Source: Deroplatys truncata (Eukaryota; Arthropoda; Insecta; Mantodea; Mantidae). Taken from it: 64,000 nt of DNA. The position numbers and the translations under genes are program-made. Location: assembly GCA_030765065.1 (NCBI GenBank), contig CM060982.1, forward strand, positions 13,451,630-13,515,629, given 5' to 3'. The notes below the pieces were generated by a model. That model did not search any database, was not told the origin of the DNA, and was given only the letters and a program-made list of their open reading frames with translations. The number at the start of each line of letters is the position of its first letter. Within the stretch, counting starts at the first letter, position 1. Below, piece by piece: positions 31,809 through 45,304 of the stretch.

Positions 31809-34297
31809 CATTCTCTCTCAACTGATATTTGCCGGTCATCGTCTGGGGGATGTGTGTGGTTTGTGGTGTTCTCTGGTGCTGGGCTGATGAACCTCCAAAG
31901 GCTGTTGGGTGGCGGCAGTTCAAAATTCATTAGGTGATTCCTGTGTTTGACAATATGTATTTTTTCCCAGATGTCCAATTCATTGCTGCTGTTGATCGGT
32001 TTTAAGAGTTTTATGTTTGGAGTGATATCATGGTTTGAAGACCAGAAATGATGTGCTACTGCTGATTTATCTTGCTGCTTTTGGTAAATGCATCTCATAT
32101 GCTCTTTAAGTCTTATTTCAAGATTTCTTTTTGTTCTTCCTATATATACCAGGTTACATTCATTACAATCAATTTGATATATACCAGCTGATTTATCGTT
32201 GGGGATAGGATCTTTTGTTCTGTTGCATAGTAGTTTCTGTATGTTGTGGTTATTCTGTGGAGACAGGGTGATGTTGTATTTTTTGAAAATCTTTTGAAAT
32301 TTATGATGTGTCCAAGGGTGATAAGTGAATTTTCTATATGCTTGTGGTTTTTGTTGTCTGAGTAATGTAGTCATTTGTTGGATGTATTTCTGTCTTTCAA
32401 ACCTTTTTATCTTCTTATCTATTGTTTTTTTCTGGTATCCATTCATAGTGGCTATATTGATAATGTGTTGGTATTCTTTCTGGTATTCCTCTTTCTCCAT
32501 TGGTATATGTACTAACCTGTTTGTAATACTATTTAAAATTGCATGTTTGTGGCTTGTAGGATTGTAGCTATTATTTTTAATGTAGTTTTCTGTGTGCGTT
32601 GGTTTTCTGTAAATGCCAAACGTTAGTTTGTTGTGTGCATTATTTCTGATGATCCTGATGTCTAGGTAAGGTAATTGGCCATTTTCTTCTTTTTCCATTG
32701 TGAATTTTATAGATCTTTTTTGTAAATTTAATAATTTCAAAGCATCTTCTGAAAGTTTTTTTGGAACAATAGCAAAAATATCATCTACATATCTATACCA
32801 GGTTTTGAATAGATGTGGGAAAGATTTTGTAATATGGGATTCAAAATGGCTCATATATAGTTCTGCTAAAAATGGTGAAAGGGGGTTTCCCATAGTTAGG
32901 CCTGAGGTTTGTTTAAAGATTTTGTGATGGAATGAAAAGAAATTCTGGTCCAGACATAATTTTGTTAGTTTCAGGTAATCTTCTGTTTGTGCTCTAGGTG
33001 TGCCATTGTTTAATATCCAATTTTCTAGGAGTGGTAATAATTCTTCTTTTGGTATGCTTGGGAAGAGTGCAGTGACATCAAATGATACCATCATGTCTGT
33101 GGGTGATATATTTATATTTGAAAGGTGACTGGTTAATTCTAAAGAATTTTTTATGCTAAGACTTTTGAACATAGGCATGGAGTTGAAGGTATTTGAAAGC
33201 CATTTTGCTAGTTTATATGTGGGAGAGTTTATGTTATTCACTATGGGCCTCATTTTGTTGCCGAGTTTGTGTATTTTTGGTAGTGCATATAACCTAGGTA
33301 TGATGGGAAAATCTGGTTTAATTCTGGATTTTTCGGCTTTTGTTAATGTTTTGGTTTCTATCAATGTATTCTGGAGTGACTTGGTGCATTCTTTTAATGG
33401 ATTTTTGCTGATTTCTATGTACTCTGGGTTATGTAGTAATTGCATAACTCTAGATTCATAATCATCTTGGTCTAATATCACTAATGTGTTTCCTTTGTCT
33501 GCTTTAGTGTATACTACAGGTTTTGACTTTAGAGATTTGATAATTTTTTGATGTGGTACGTAGTGGTGTTTTTGGGCTTGTATCTGGTCCAATATTGGTT
33601 CACACTGTGATTGTATTAAACTTTTATCCTTATCTGTAAGGTGGTTGGAGGCTATTTCAATATCAGCAACAAAGTTTTCTGTATTTTTTGTGAAGTTGAA
33701 ACATGTTTTTAGGCCATTGTTCAAGACAGATAGCTCAGTGCTGGTGAATGGTTCTTTTGAGAGGTTAACTACATATTGGCCTGTGGTAGGTTCATTGTTT
33801 AGGTTATGTTTATATGTTGATTTCCGTTTTTGGTTATGTCTAGGAGATTTTTCCCGGTATTCCAGGGAGTTTTTTTGTTTGAATATAAGGTTGTTTAGTT
33901 TCTTTTTCAGTTTCATTGTTTTGGCGCTCATTTTCTTGCTAAGTTGCGTAAGGAAATTTGACCGTAAATTTTCCCATAAAGGTATTCCTAAAACTTTCGG
34001 TAACCATAAGTGTAGTTCATAGATTCTAAGGTCCAAATCCTGTAAATTTGCATAATGTTTGTTCTTTTCTATTTCAATTACTTTCTTGTCTGCTGCTGTT
34101 TGATGCTTTACATTGTGATTAAATTTTACGTATTTTCTAACGAAGTTTGGCGTAACTTTGTGTTTTAAGCAAAGATTTAGGAATCTTATGTTTGCAGCCG
34201 TGATTTTCTTTTTGATTTCTAGTTTTAAGTATAATTTAATGTCCTGTTTAATTCCAAAGTTTCCGTTGAATCTGTGTAAATCTGTGCTTACCTCCAT
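31805..34297 (-). CDS. Penelope-like RT with GIY-YIG endonuclease (unit A, intact)
   Basis: An 830-residue retrotransposition protein that should nick target DNA with its endonuclease and prime reverse transcription there. Residues 1-200 are Lys/Asn-rich with no known fold. TKADKGNTLVIL holds the PLE DKG motif (about 267-269). PKIHK and RPIVNN (340-354), SFDVTALFPS (first catalytic Asp about 407), GNPLSP (470-475), YVDD (503-506), LPYLDI (542) and FGIYRKPTHT (560) are the RT blocks. The C-terminal GIY-YIG domain has AGIYQ (about 705), a CNEC pair (711-714), VYIGR (718-721), RLKEH (729-733) and WEKIHI with the likely catalytic Glu (778). The C-terminal endonuclease marks a canonical, not permuted, PLE. 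No capsid-like part is present. The start ATG is followed by GAGGTAAGC, a good splice donor, so the true N-terminus could differ. It is the array's 3'-most unit. Confidence 0.95.
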   Translation of the reverse strand: MEVSTDLHRFNGNFGIKQDIKLYLKLEIKKKITAANIRFLNLCLKHKVTPNFVRKYVKFNHNVKHQTAADKKVIEIEKNKHYANLQDLDLRIYELHLWLPKVLGIPLWENLRSNFLTQLSKKMSAKTMKLKKKLNNLIFKQKNSLEYREKSPRHNQKRKSTYKHNLNNEPTTGQYVVNLSKEPFTSTELSVLNNGLKTCFNFTKNTENFVADIEIASNHLTDKDKSLIQSQCEPILDQIQAQKHHYVPHQKIIKSLKSKPVVYTKADKGNTLVILDQDDYESRVMQLLHNPEYIEISKNPLKECTKSLQNTLIETKTLTKAEKSRIKPDFPIIPRLYALPKIHKLGNKMRPIVNNINSPTYKLAKWLSNTFNSMPMFKSLSIKNSLELTSHLSNINISPTDMMVSFDVTALFPSIPKEELLPLLENWILNNGTPRAQTEDYLKLTKLCLDQNFFSFHHKIFKQTSGLTMGNPLSPFLAELYMSHFESHITKSFPHLFKTWYRYVDDIFAIVPKKLSEDALKLLNLQKRSIKFTMEKEENGQLPYLDIRIIRNNAHNKLTFGIYRKPTHTENYIKNNSYNPTSHKHAILNSITNRLVHIPMEKEEYQKEYQHIINIATMNGYQKKTIDKKIKRFERQKYIQQMTTLLRQQKPQAYRKFTYHPWTHHKFQKIFKKYNITLSPQNNHNIQKLLCNRTKDPIPNDKSAGIYQIDCNECNLVYIGRTKRNLEIRLKEHMRCIYQKQQDKSAVAHHFWSSNHDITPNIKLLKPINSSNELDIWEKIHIVKHRNHLMNFELPPPNSLWRFISPAPENTTNHTHPPDDDRQISVEREC

Positions 34298-34504
34298 ATT
34301 CTTTAGTTGTTACGTGCGGCAATATCGATGTTTATTCTTTGCTTCTTATAGACTTGTAAGTCCAATTTAAGCTCAATTTTTGAAGATTTAGAAGCTTGTA
34401 ACAGTGATGTGTCATAATTTAAAATAGAGAGTTGAGGGTTGTTACACTACATCACTATGATAATCTTACTTGAACGCGTTTCGGGAGACGGCTTGTCCCC
34501 ATCG

Positions 34505-36957
34505 TCAGCATTCTCTCTCAACTGATATTTGCCGGTCATCGTCTGGGGGATGTGTGTGGTTTGTGGTGTTCTCTGGTGCTGGGCTGATGAACCTCCAAAG
34601 GCTGTTGGGTGGCGGCAGTTCAAAATTCATTAGGTGATTCCTGTGTTTGACAATATGTATTTTTTCCCAGATGTCCAATTCATTGCTGCTGTTGATCGGT
34701 TTTAAGAGTTTTATGTTTGGAGTGATATCATGGTTTGAAGACCAGAAATGATGTGCTACTGCTGATTTATCTTGCTGCTTTTGGTAAATGCATCTCATAT
34801 GCTCTTTAAGTCTTATTTCAAGATTTCTTTTTGTTCTTCCTATATATACCAGGTTACATTCATTACAATCAATTTGATATATACCAGCTGATTTATCGTT
34901 GGGGATAGGATCTTTTGTTCTGTTGCATAGTAGTTTCTGTATGTTGTGGTTATTCTGTGGAGACAGGGTGATGTTGTATTTTTTGAAAATCTTTTGAAAT
35001 TTATGATGTGTCCAAGGGTGATAAGTGAATTTTCTATATGCTTGTGGTTTTTGTTGTCTGAGTAATGTAGTCATTTGTTGGATGTATTTCTGTCTTTCAA
35101 ACCTTTTTATCTTCTTATCTATTGTTTTTTTCTGGTATCCATTCATAGTGGCTATATTGATAATGTGTTGGTATTCTTTCTGGTATTCCTCTTTCTCCAT
35201 TGGTATATGTACTAACCTGTTTGTAATACTATTTAAAATTGCATGTTTGTGGCTTGTAGGATTGTAGCTATTATTTTTAATGTAGTTTTCTGTGTGCGTT
35301 GGTTTTCTGTAAATGCCAAACGTTAGTTTGTTGTGTGCATTATTTCTGATGATCCTGATGTCTAGGTAAGGTAATTGGCCATTTTCTTCTTTTTCCATTG
35401 TGAATTTTATAGATCTTTTTTGTAAATTTAATAATTTCAAAGCATCTTCTGAAAGTTTTTTTGGAACAATAGCAAAAATATCATCTACATATCTATACCA
35501 GGTTTTGAATAGATGTGGGAAAGATTTTGTAATATGGGATTCAAAATGGCTCATATATAGTTCTGCTAAAAATGGTGAAAGGGGGTTTCCCATAGTTAGG
35601 CCTGAGGTTTGTTTAAAGATTTTGTGATGGAATGAAAAGAAATTCTGGTCCAGACATAATTTTGTTAGTTTCAGGTAATCTTCTGTTTGTGCTCTAGGTG
35701 TGCCATTGTTTAATATCCAATTTTCTAGGAGTGGTAATAATTCTTCTTTTGGTATGCTTGGGAAGAGTGCAGTGACATCAAATGATACCATCATGTCTGT
35801 GGGTGATATATTTATATTTGAAAGGTGACTGGTTAATTCTAAAGAATTTTTTATGCTAAGACTTTTGAACATAGGCATGGAGTTGAAGGTATTTGAAAGC
35901 CATTTTGCTAGTTTATATGTGGGAGAGTTTATGTTATTCACTATGGGCCTCATTTTGTTGCCGAGTTTGTGTATTTTTGGTAGTGCATATAACCTAGGTA
36001 TGATGGGAAAATCTGGTTTAATTCTGGATTTTTCGGCTTTTGTTAATGTTTTGGTTTCTATCAATGTATTCTGGAGTGACTTGGTGCATTCTTTTAATGG
36101 ATTTTTGCTGATTTCTATGTACTCTGGGTTATGTAGTAATTGCATAACTCTAGATTCATAATCATCTTGGTCTAATATCACTAATGTGTTTCCTTTGTCT
36201 GCTTTAGTGTATACTACAGGTTTTGACTTTAGAGATTTGATAATTTTTTGATGTGGTACGTAGTGGTGTTTTTGGGCTTGTATCTGGTCCAATATTGGTT
36301 CACACTGTGATTGTATTAAACTTTTATCCTTATCTGTAAGGTGGTTGGAGGCTATTTCAATATCAGCAACAAAGTTTTCTGTATTTTTTGTGAAGTTGAA
36401 ACATGTTTTTAGGCCATTGTTCAAGACAGATAGCTCAGTGCTGGTGAATGGTTCTTTTGAGAGGTTAACTACATATTGGCCTGTGGTAGGTTCATTGTTT
36501 AGGTTATGTTTATATGTTGATTTCCGTTTTTGGTTATGTCTAGGAGATTTTTCCCGGTATTCCAGGGAGTTTTTTTGTTTTCATTTTCTTGCTAAGTTGC
36601 GTAAGGAAAATTTGACCGTAAATTTTCCCATAAAGGTATTCCTAAAACTTTCGGTAACCATAAGTGTAGTTCATAGATTCTAAGGTCCAAATCCTGTAAA
36701 TTTGCATAATGTTTGTTCTTTTTCTATTTCAATTACTTTCTTGTCTGCTGCTGTTTGATGCTTTACATTGTGATTAAATTTTACGTATTTTCTAACGAAG
36801 TTTGGCGTAACTTTGTGTTTTAAGCAAAGATTTAGGAATCTTATGTTTGCAGCCGTGATTTTCTTTTTGATTTCTAGTTTTAAGTATAATTTAATGTCCT
36901 GTTTAATTCCAAAAGTTTCCGTTGAATCTGTGTAAATCTGTGCTTACCTCCATATTC
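34505..36957 (-). CDS. PLE RT/endonuclease, unit B (interrupted)
   Basis: Identical to the unit A protein from its C-terminus back to about residue 165. It is then interrupted by a 47-base deletion at about 36580, with single-base indels beyond. The deletion coincides with the start of the error-rich interval, so it may be a join artefact rather than a real mutation. It carries the Tyr form of the YIG motif. Confidence 0.8.
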
Positions 36958-37162
36958 TTTAGTTGTTACGTGCGGCAATATCGATGTTTATTCTTTGCTT
37001 CTTATAGACTTGTAAGTCCAAATTTAAGCTCAATTTTTGAAGATTTAGAAGCTTGTAACAGTGATGTGTCATAATTTAAAATAGAGAGTTGAGGGTTGTT
37101 ACACTACATCACTATGATAATTCTTACTTGAACGCGTTTCGGGAGACGGCTTGTCCCCATCG

Positions 37163-39670
37163 TCAGGCATTTCTCTCTCAACTGATATTTGCCGGTCATC
37201 GTCTGGGGGATGTGTGTGGTTTGTGGTGTTCTCTGGTGGCTGGGCTGATGAACCTCCAAAGGCTGTTGGGTGGCGGCAGTTCAAAATTCATTAGGTGATT
37301 CCTGTGTTTGACAATATGTATTTTTTCCCAGATGTCCAATTCATTGCTGCTGTTGATCGGTTTTAAGAGTTTTATGTTTGGAGTGATATCATGGTTTGAA
37401 GACCAGAAATGATGTGCTACTGCTGATTTATCTTGCTGCTTTTGGTAAATGCATCTCATATGCTCTTTAAGTCTTAGTTTCAAGATTTCTTTTTGTTCTT
37501 CCTATATGTACCAGGTTACATTCATTACAATCAATTTGGATATACTACCAGCTGATTTATCGTTGGGGATAGGATCTTTTGTTCTGTTGCATAGTAGTTT
37601 AGTTTCTGTATGTTGTGTTATTCTGTGGAGACAGGGTGATGTTGTATTTTTGAAAATCTTTTGAAATTTATGATGTGTCCAAGGGTGATAAGTGAATTTT
37701 CTATATGCTTGTGGTTTTGTTGTCTGAGGTAATGTAGTCATTTGTTGGATGTATTTCTGTCTTTCAAACCTTTTTATCTTCTTATCTATTGTTTTTTTCT
37801 GGTATCCATTCATAGTGGCTATATTGATAATGTGTTGGTATTCTTTCTGGTATTCCTCTTTCTCCATTGGTATATGTACTAACCTGTTTGTAATACTATT
37901 TAAAATTGCATGTTTGTGGCTTGTAGGATTGTAGCTATTATTTTTAATGTAGTTTTCTGTGTGCGTTGGTTTTCTGTAAATGCCAAACGTTAGTTTGTTG
38001 TGTGCATTATTTCTGATGATCCTGATGTCTAGGTAAGGTAATTGGCCATTTTCTTTCTTTTTCCATTGTGAATTTTATAGATCTTTTTTGTAAATTTAAT
38101 AATTTCAAAGCATCTTCTGAAAGTTTTTTTGGAACAATAGCAAAAATATCATCTACCATATCTATACCAGGTTTTTGAATAGATGTGGGAAAGATTTTGT
38201 AATATGGGATTCAAAATGGCTCATATATAGTTCTGCTAAAAATGGTGAAAGGGGGTTTCCCATAGTTAGGCCTGAGGTTTGTTTAAAGATTTTGTGATGG
38301 AATGAAAAGAAATTCTGGTCCAGACATAATTTTGTTAGTTTCAGGTAATCTTCTGTTTGTGCTCTAGGTGTGCCATTGTTTAATATCCAATTTTCTAGGA
38401 GTGGTAATAATTCTTCTTTTGGTATGCTTGGGAAGAGTGCAGTGACATCAAATGATACCCATCATGTCTGTGGGTGATATATTTATATTTGAAAGGTGAC
38501 TGGTTAATTCTAAAGAATTTTTTATGCTAAGACTTTTGAACATAGGCATGGAGTTGAAGGTATTTGAAAGCCATTTTGCTAGTTTATATGTGGGAGAGTT
38601 TATGTTATTCACTATGGGCCTCATTTTGTTGCCGAGTTTGTGTATTTTTGGTAGTGCATATAACCTAGGTATGATGGGAAAATCTGGTTTAATTCTGGAT
38701 TTTTTCGGCTTTTGTTAATGTTTTGGTTTCTATCAATGTATTCTGAGTGACTTGGTGCATTCTTTTAATGGATTTTTGCTGATTTCTATGTACTCTGGGT
38801 TATGTAGTAATTGCATAACTCTAGATTCATAATCATCTTGGTCTAATATCACTAATGTGTTTCCTTTGTCTGCTTTAGTGTATACTACAGGTTTTGACTT
38901 TAGAGATTTGATAATTTTTTGATGTGGTACGTAGTTGGAGTTTTTTGGGCTTGTATCTGGTCCAATATTGGTTCACACTGTGATTGTATTAAACTTTTAT
39001 CCTTATCTGTAAGGTGGTTGGAGGCTATTTCAATATCAGCAACAAAGTTTTCTGTATTTTTTGTGAAGTTGAAACATGTTTTTAGGCCATTGTTCAAGAA
39101 CAGATAGCTCAGTGCTGGTGAATGGTTCTTTTGAGAGGTTAACTACATATTGGCCTGTGGTGAGGTTCATTGTTTAGGTTATGTTTATATGTTGATTTCC
39201 GTTTTTGGTTATGTCTAGGAGATTTTTCCCGGTATTCCAGGGAGTTTTTTTGTTTGAATATAAGGTTGTTTAGTTTCTTTTTCAGTTTCATTGTTTTGGC
39301 GCTCATTTTCTTGCTAAGTTGCGTAAGGAAATTTGACCGTAAATTTTCCCATAAAGGTATTCCTAAAACTTTCGGTAACCATAAGTGTAGTTCATAGATT
39401 CTAAGGTCCAAATCCTGTAAATTTGCATAATGTTTGTTCTTTTCTATTTCAATTACTTTCTTGTCTGCTGCTGTTTGATGCTTTACATTGTGATTAAATT
39501 TTACGTATTTTCTAACGAAGTTTGGCGTAACTTTGTGTTTTAAGCAAAGATTTAGGAATCTTATGTTTGCAGCCGTGATTTTCTTTTTGATTCTAGTTTT
39601 AAGTATAATTTAATGTCCTGTTTATTCCAAAGTTTCCGTTGAATCTGTGTAAATCTGTGCTTACCTCCAT
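37163..39670 (-). CDS. PLE RT/endonuclease, unit C (frame broken, probably by sequence errors)
   Basis: Homologous to the 830-residue protein along its whole length but split into many frames by scattered single-base insertions and deletions, mostly in or next to homopolymers. Substitutions are almost absent, which is not how a pseudogene ages. It carries the His form (VHIG) of the endonuclease motif. Confidence 0.75.
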
Positions 39671-39877
39671 ATTCTTTAGTTGTTACGTGCGGCAATATCG
39701 ATGTTTATTCTTTGCTTCTTATAGACTTGTAGGTCCAATTTAAGCTCAATTTTTGAAGATTTAGAAGCTTGTAACAGTGATGTGTCATAATTTAAAATAG
39801 AGAGTTGAGGGTTGTTACACTACATCACTATGATAATCTTACTTGAACGCGTTTCGGGAGACGGCTTGTCCCCATCG

Positions 39878-42380
39878 TCAGCATTCTCTCTCAACTGATA
39901 TTTTGCCGGTCATCGTCTGGGGGATGTGTGTGGTTTGTGGTGTTCTCTGGTGCTGGGCTGATGAACCTCCAAAGGCTGTTTGGGTGGCGGCAGTTCAAAA
40001 TTCATTAGGTGATTCCTGTGTTTGACAATATGTATTTTTTCCCAGATGTCCAATCATTGCTGCTGTTGATCGGTTTTAAGAGTTTTATGTTTGGAGTGAT
40101 ATCATGGTTTGAAGACCAGAAATGATGTGCTACTGCTGATTTATCTTGCTGCTTTTGGTAAATGCATCTCATATGCTCTTTAAGTCTTATTTCAAGATTT
40201 CTTTTTGTTCTTCCTATATATACCAGGTTACATTCATTACAATCAATTTGATATATACCAGCTGATTTATCGTTGGGGATAGGATCTTTTGTTCTGTTGC
40301 ATAGTAGTTTCTGTATGTTGTGGTTATTCTGTGGAGACAGGGTGATGTTGTATTTTTTGAAAATCTTTTGAAATTTATGATGTGTCCAAGGGTGATAAGT
40401 GAATTTTCTATATGCTTGTGGTTTTTGTTGTCTGAGTAATGTAGTCATTTGTTGGATGTTATTTCTGTCTTTCAAACCTTTTTATCTTCTATCTATTGTT
40501 TTTTTCTGGTATCCATTCATAGTGGCTATATTGATAATGTGTTGGTATTCTTTCTGGTATTCCTCTTTCTCCATTGGTATATGTACTAACCTGTTTGTAA
40601 TACTATTTAAAATTGCATGTTTGTGGCTTGTAGGATTGTAGCTATTATTTTTTAATGTAGTTTTCTGTGTGCGTTGGTTTTCTGTAAATGCCAAACGTTA
40701 GTTTGTTGTGTGCATTATTTCTGATGATCCTGATGTCTAGGTAAGGTATTTGGCCATTTTCTTCTTTTTCCATTGTGAATTTTATAGATCTTTTTTGTAA
40801 ATTTAATAATTTCAAAAGCATCTTCTGAAAGTTTTTTTTGGAACAATAGCAAAAATATCATCTACATATCTATACCAGGTTTTTGAATAGATGTGGGAAA
40901 GATTTTGTAATATGGGATTCAAAATGGCTCATATATAGTTCTGCTAAAAATGGTGAAAGGGGGTTTCCCATAGTTAGGCCTGAGGTTTGTTTAAAGATTT
41001 TGTGATGGAATGAAAAGAAATTCTGGTCCAGACATAATTTTGTTAGTTTCAGGTAATCTTCTGTTTGTGCTCTAGGTGTGCCATTGTTTATATCCAATTT
41101 TCTAGGAGTGGTAATAATTCTTCTTTTGGTATGCTTGGGAAGAGTGCAGTGACATCAAATGATACCATCATGTCTGTGGGTGATATATTTATATTTGAAA
41201 GGTGACTGTTAATTCTAAAGAATTTTTTTATGCTAAGGACTTTTGAACATAGGCATGGAGTTGAAGGTATTTGAAAGCCATTTTGCTAGTTTATATGTGG
41301 GAGAGTTTATGTTATTCACTATGGGCCTCATTTTGTTGCCGAGTTTGTGTATTTTTGGTAGTGCATATAACCTAGGTATGATGGGAAAATCTGGTTTAAT
41401 TCTGGATTTTTCGGCTTTTGTTAATGTTTGGTTTCTATCAATGTATTCTGGAGTGACTTGGTGCATTCTTTTAATGGATTTTTGCTGATTTCTATGTACT
41501 CTGGGTTATGTAGGTAATTGCATTAACTCTAGATTCATAATCATCTTGGTCTAATATCACTAATGTGTTTCCTTTGTCTGCTTTAGTGTATACTACAGGT
41601 TTTGACTTTAGAGATTTGATAATTTTTTGATGTGGTACGTAGTGGTGTTTTTGGCTTGTATCTGGTCCAATATTGGTTCACACTGTGATTGTATTAAACT
41701 TTTATCCTTATCTGTAAGGTGGTTGGAGGCTATTTCAATATCAGCAACAAAGTTTTCTGTATTTTTTGTGAAGTTTGAAAACATGTTTTTAGGCCATTGT
41801 TCAAGACAGATAGCTCAGTGCTGGTGAATGGTTCTTTTGAGAGGTTAACTACATATTGGCCTGTGGTAGGTTCATTGTTTAGGTTATGTTTATATGTTGA
41901 TTTCCGTTTTTGGTTATGTCTAGGAGATTTTTCCCGGTATTCCAGGGAGTTTTTTTGTTTTGAATATAAGGTTGTTTAGTTTCTTTTTCAGTTTCATTGT
42001 TTTGGCGCTCATTTTCTTGCTAAGTTGCGTAAGGAAATTTGACCGTAAATTTTCCCATAAAGGTATTCCTAAAACTTTCGGTAACCATAAGTGTAGTTCA
42101 TAGATTCTAAGGTCCAAATCCTGTAAATTTGCATAATGTTTGTTTCTTTTCTATTTCAATTACTTTCTTGTCTGCTGCTGTTTGATGCTTTACATTGTGA
42201 TTAAATTTTACGTATTTTCTAACGAAGTTTGGCGTAACTTTGTGTTTTAAGCCAAAGATTTAGGAATCTTATGTTTGCAGCCGTGATTTTCTTTTTGATT
42301 TCTAGTTTTAAGTATAATTTAATGTCCTGTTTAATTCCAAAGTTCCGTTGAATCTGTTGTAAATCTGTGCTTACCTCCAT
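39878..42380 (-). CDS. PLE RT/endonuclease, unit D (frame broken, probably by sequence errors)
   Basis: Full-length homologue within the error-rich interval, with several one-base indels. The YIG motif is the Tyr form (TATATATACC on the plus strand). Its unit is 2714-2717 bp long instead of 2700. Confidence 0.75.
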
Positions 42381-42594
42381 ATTCCTTTAGTTGTTACGTG
42401 CGGCCAATATCGATGTTTATTCCTTTGCTTCTTATAGACTTGTAGGTCCAATTTAAGCTCAATTTTTGAAGATTTAGAAGCTTGTAACAGTGATGTGTCC
42501 ATAATTTAAAATAGAGAGTTGAGGGTTGTTACACTACTAATCACTATGATAATCTGTACTTGAACGCGTTTCGGGAGACGGCTTGTCCCCATCG

Positions 42595-45097
42595 TCAGCA
42601 TTCTCTCTCAACTGATATTTGCCGGTCATCGTCTGGGGGATGTGTGTGGTTTGTGGTGTTCTCTGGTGCTGGGCTGATGAACCTCCAAAGGCTGTTGGGT
42701 TGGCGGCAGTTCAAAATTCATTAGGTGATTCCTGTGTTTGACAATATGTATTTTTTTTCCCAGATGTCCAATTCATTGCTGCTGTTGATCGGTTTTAAGA
42801 GTTTTATGTTTGGAGTGATATCATGGTTTGAAGACCAGAAATGATGTGCTTACTGCTGATTTATCTTGCTGCTTTTGGTAAATGCATCTCATATGCTCTT
42901 TAAGTCTTATTTCAAGATTTCTTTTTGTTCTTCCTATATATACCAGGTTACATTCATTACAATCAATTTGATATATACCAGCTGATTTATCGTTGGGGAT
43001 AGGATCTTTTGTCTGTTGCATAGTAGTTTCTGTATGTTGTGGTTATTCTGTGGAGGACAGGGTGATGTTGTATTTTTTGAAAATCTTTTGAAATTTATGA
43101 TGTGTCCAAGGGTGATAAGTGAATTTTCTATATGCTTGTGGTTTTTGTTGTCTGAGTAATGTAGTCATTTGTTGGATGTATTTCTGTCTTTCAAACCTTT
43201 TTATCTTCTTATCTATTGTTTTTTTCTGGTATCCATTCATAGTGGCTATATTTGATAATGTGTTGGTATTCTTTCTGGTATTCCTCTTTCTCCATTGGTA
43301 TATGTACTAACCTGTTTGTAATACTATTTAAAATTGCATGTTTGTGGCTTGTAGGATTGTAGCTATTATTTTTAATGTAGTTTTCTGTGTGCGTTGGTTT
43401 TCTGTAAATGCCAAACGTTAGTTTGTTGTGTGCATTATTTCTGATGATCCTGATGTCTAGGTAAGGTAATTGGGCCATTTTCTTCTTTTTCCATTGTGAA
43501 TTTTATAGATCTTTTTTGTAAATTTAATAATTTCAAAGCATCTTCTGAAAGTTTTTTTGGAACAATAGCAAAAAATATCATCTACATATCTATACCAGGT
43601 TTTGAATAGATGTGGGAAAGATTTTGTAATATGGGATTCAAAAATGGCTCATATATAGTTCTGCTAAAAATGGTGAAAGGGGGTTTTCCCATAGTTAGGC
43701 CTGAGGTTTGTTTAAAGATTTTGTGATGAATGAAAGAAATTCTGGTCCAGACATAATTTTGTTAGTTTCAGGTAATCTTCTGTTTGTGCTCTAGGTGTGC
43801 CATTGTTTAATATCCAATTTCTAGGAGTGGTAATAATTCTTCTTTTGGTATGCTTGGGAAGAGTGCAGTGACATCAAATGATACCATCATGTCTGTGGGT
43901 GATAGTATTTATATTTGAAAAGGTGACTGGGTTAATTCTAAAGAATTTTTTATGCTAAGACCTTTTGAACATAGGCATGGAGTTGAAGGTATTTGAAAGC
44001 CATTTTGCTAGTTTATATGTGGGAGAGTTTATGTTATTCACTATGGGCCTCATTTTGTTGCCGAGTTTGTGTATTTTTGGTAGTGCATATAACCTAGGTA
44101 TGATGGGAAAATCTGGTTTAATTCTGGATTTTTTCGGCTTTTGTTAATGTTTTGGTTTCTATCAATGTATTCTGGAGTGACTTGGTGCATTCTTTTAATG
44201 GATTTTGCTGATTTCTATGTACTCTGGGTTATGTAGTAATTGCATAACTCTAGATTCATAATCATCTTGGTCTAATATCACTAATGTGTTTCCTTTGTCT
44301 GCTTTAGTGTATACTACAGGTTTTGACTTTAGAGATTTGATAATTTTTTGATGTGGTACGTAGTGGTGTTTTTGGGCTTGTATCTGGTCCAATATTGGTT
44401 CACCACTGTGATTGTATTAAACTTTTATCCTTATCTGTAAGGTGGTTGGAGGCTATTTCAATATCAGCAACAAAGTTTTCTGTATTTTTTGTGAAGTTGA
44501 ACATGTTTTTAGGCCATTGTTCAAGACAGATAGCTCAGTGCTGGTGAATGGTTCTTTTGAGAGGTTAACTACATATTGGCCTGTGGTAGGTTCATTGTTT
44601 AGGTTATGTTTATATGTTGATTTCCGTTTTTGGTTATGTCTAGGAGATTTTTCCCGGTATTCCAGGGAGTTTTTTTGTTTGAATATAAGGTTGTTTAGTT
44701 TCTTTTTCAGTTTCATTGTTTTGGCGCTCATTTTCTTGCTAAGTTGCGTAAGGAAATTTGACCGTAAATTTTCCCATAAAGGTATTCCTAAAACTTTCGG
44801 TAACCATAAGTGTAGTTCATAGATTCTAAGGTCCAAATCCTGTAAATTTGCATAATGTTTGTTCTTTTCTATTTCAATTACTTTCTTGTCTGCTGCTGTT
44901 TGATGCTTTACATTGTGATTAAATTTTACGTATTTTCTAACGAAGTTTGGCGTAACTTTGTGTTTTAAGCAAAGATTTAGGAATCTTATGTTTGCAGCCG
45001 TGATTTTCTTTTTGATTTCTAGTTTTAAGTATAATTTAATGTCCTGTTTAATTCCAAAGTTTCCGTTGAATCTGTGTAAATCTGTGCTTACCTCCAT
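42595..45097 (-). CDS. PLE RT/endonuclease, unit E (frame broken in its 3' three-quarters)
   Basis: The N-terminal 200 or so residues (about 44515-45097) are error-free and identical to other units. The rest has scattered one-base indels, so the right edge of the noisy interval falls inside this ORF. It is the Tyr form of YIG. Confidence 0.75.
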
Positions 45098-45304
45098 ATT
45101 CTTTAGTTGTTACGTGCGGCAATATCGATGTTTATTCTTTGCTTCTTATAGACTTGTAGGTCCAATTTAAGCTCAATTTTTGAAGATTTAGAAGCTTGTA
45201 ACAGTGATGTGTCATAATTTAAAATAGAGAGTTGAGGGTTGTTACACTACATCACTATGATAATCTTACTTGAACGCGTTTCGGGAGACGGCTTGTCCCC
45301 ATCG

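Larger units (their letters stand above)
36580..44515. other. Error-rich interval of the array (probable unpolished read patch)
   Basis: Units left of 36580 and right of 44515 are essentially identical base for base, while this interval carries many scattered one-base insertions and deletions, chiefly at homopolymers, with almost no substitutions. One 47-base deletion marks its left edge. Unit lengths here are 2658, 2715, 2717 and 2710 bp. Confidence 0.85.

Noticed and set aside
32325-34022. Recurrent plus-strand open frames of 70-125 residues in every minus-oriented PLE unit (and their mirrors in the inverted arm)
   Set aside because: They are antisense shadows of the 830-residue ORF and repeat only because the units are identical; they carry no domain signature and their composition (Phe/Ser/Leu-rich) follows from the antisense frame.
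37163-45097. Units C-E as old pseudogenes of the PLE
   Set aside because: Their changes are nearly all one-base indels with no substitutions, and neighbouring units are identical, so sequencing error explains them better than decay.
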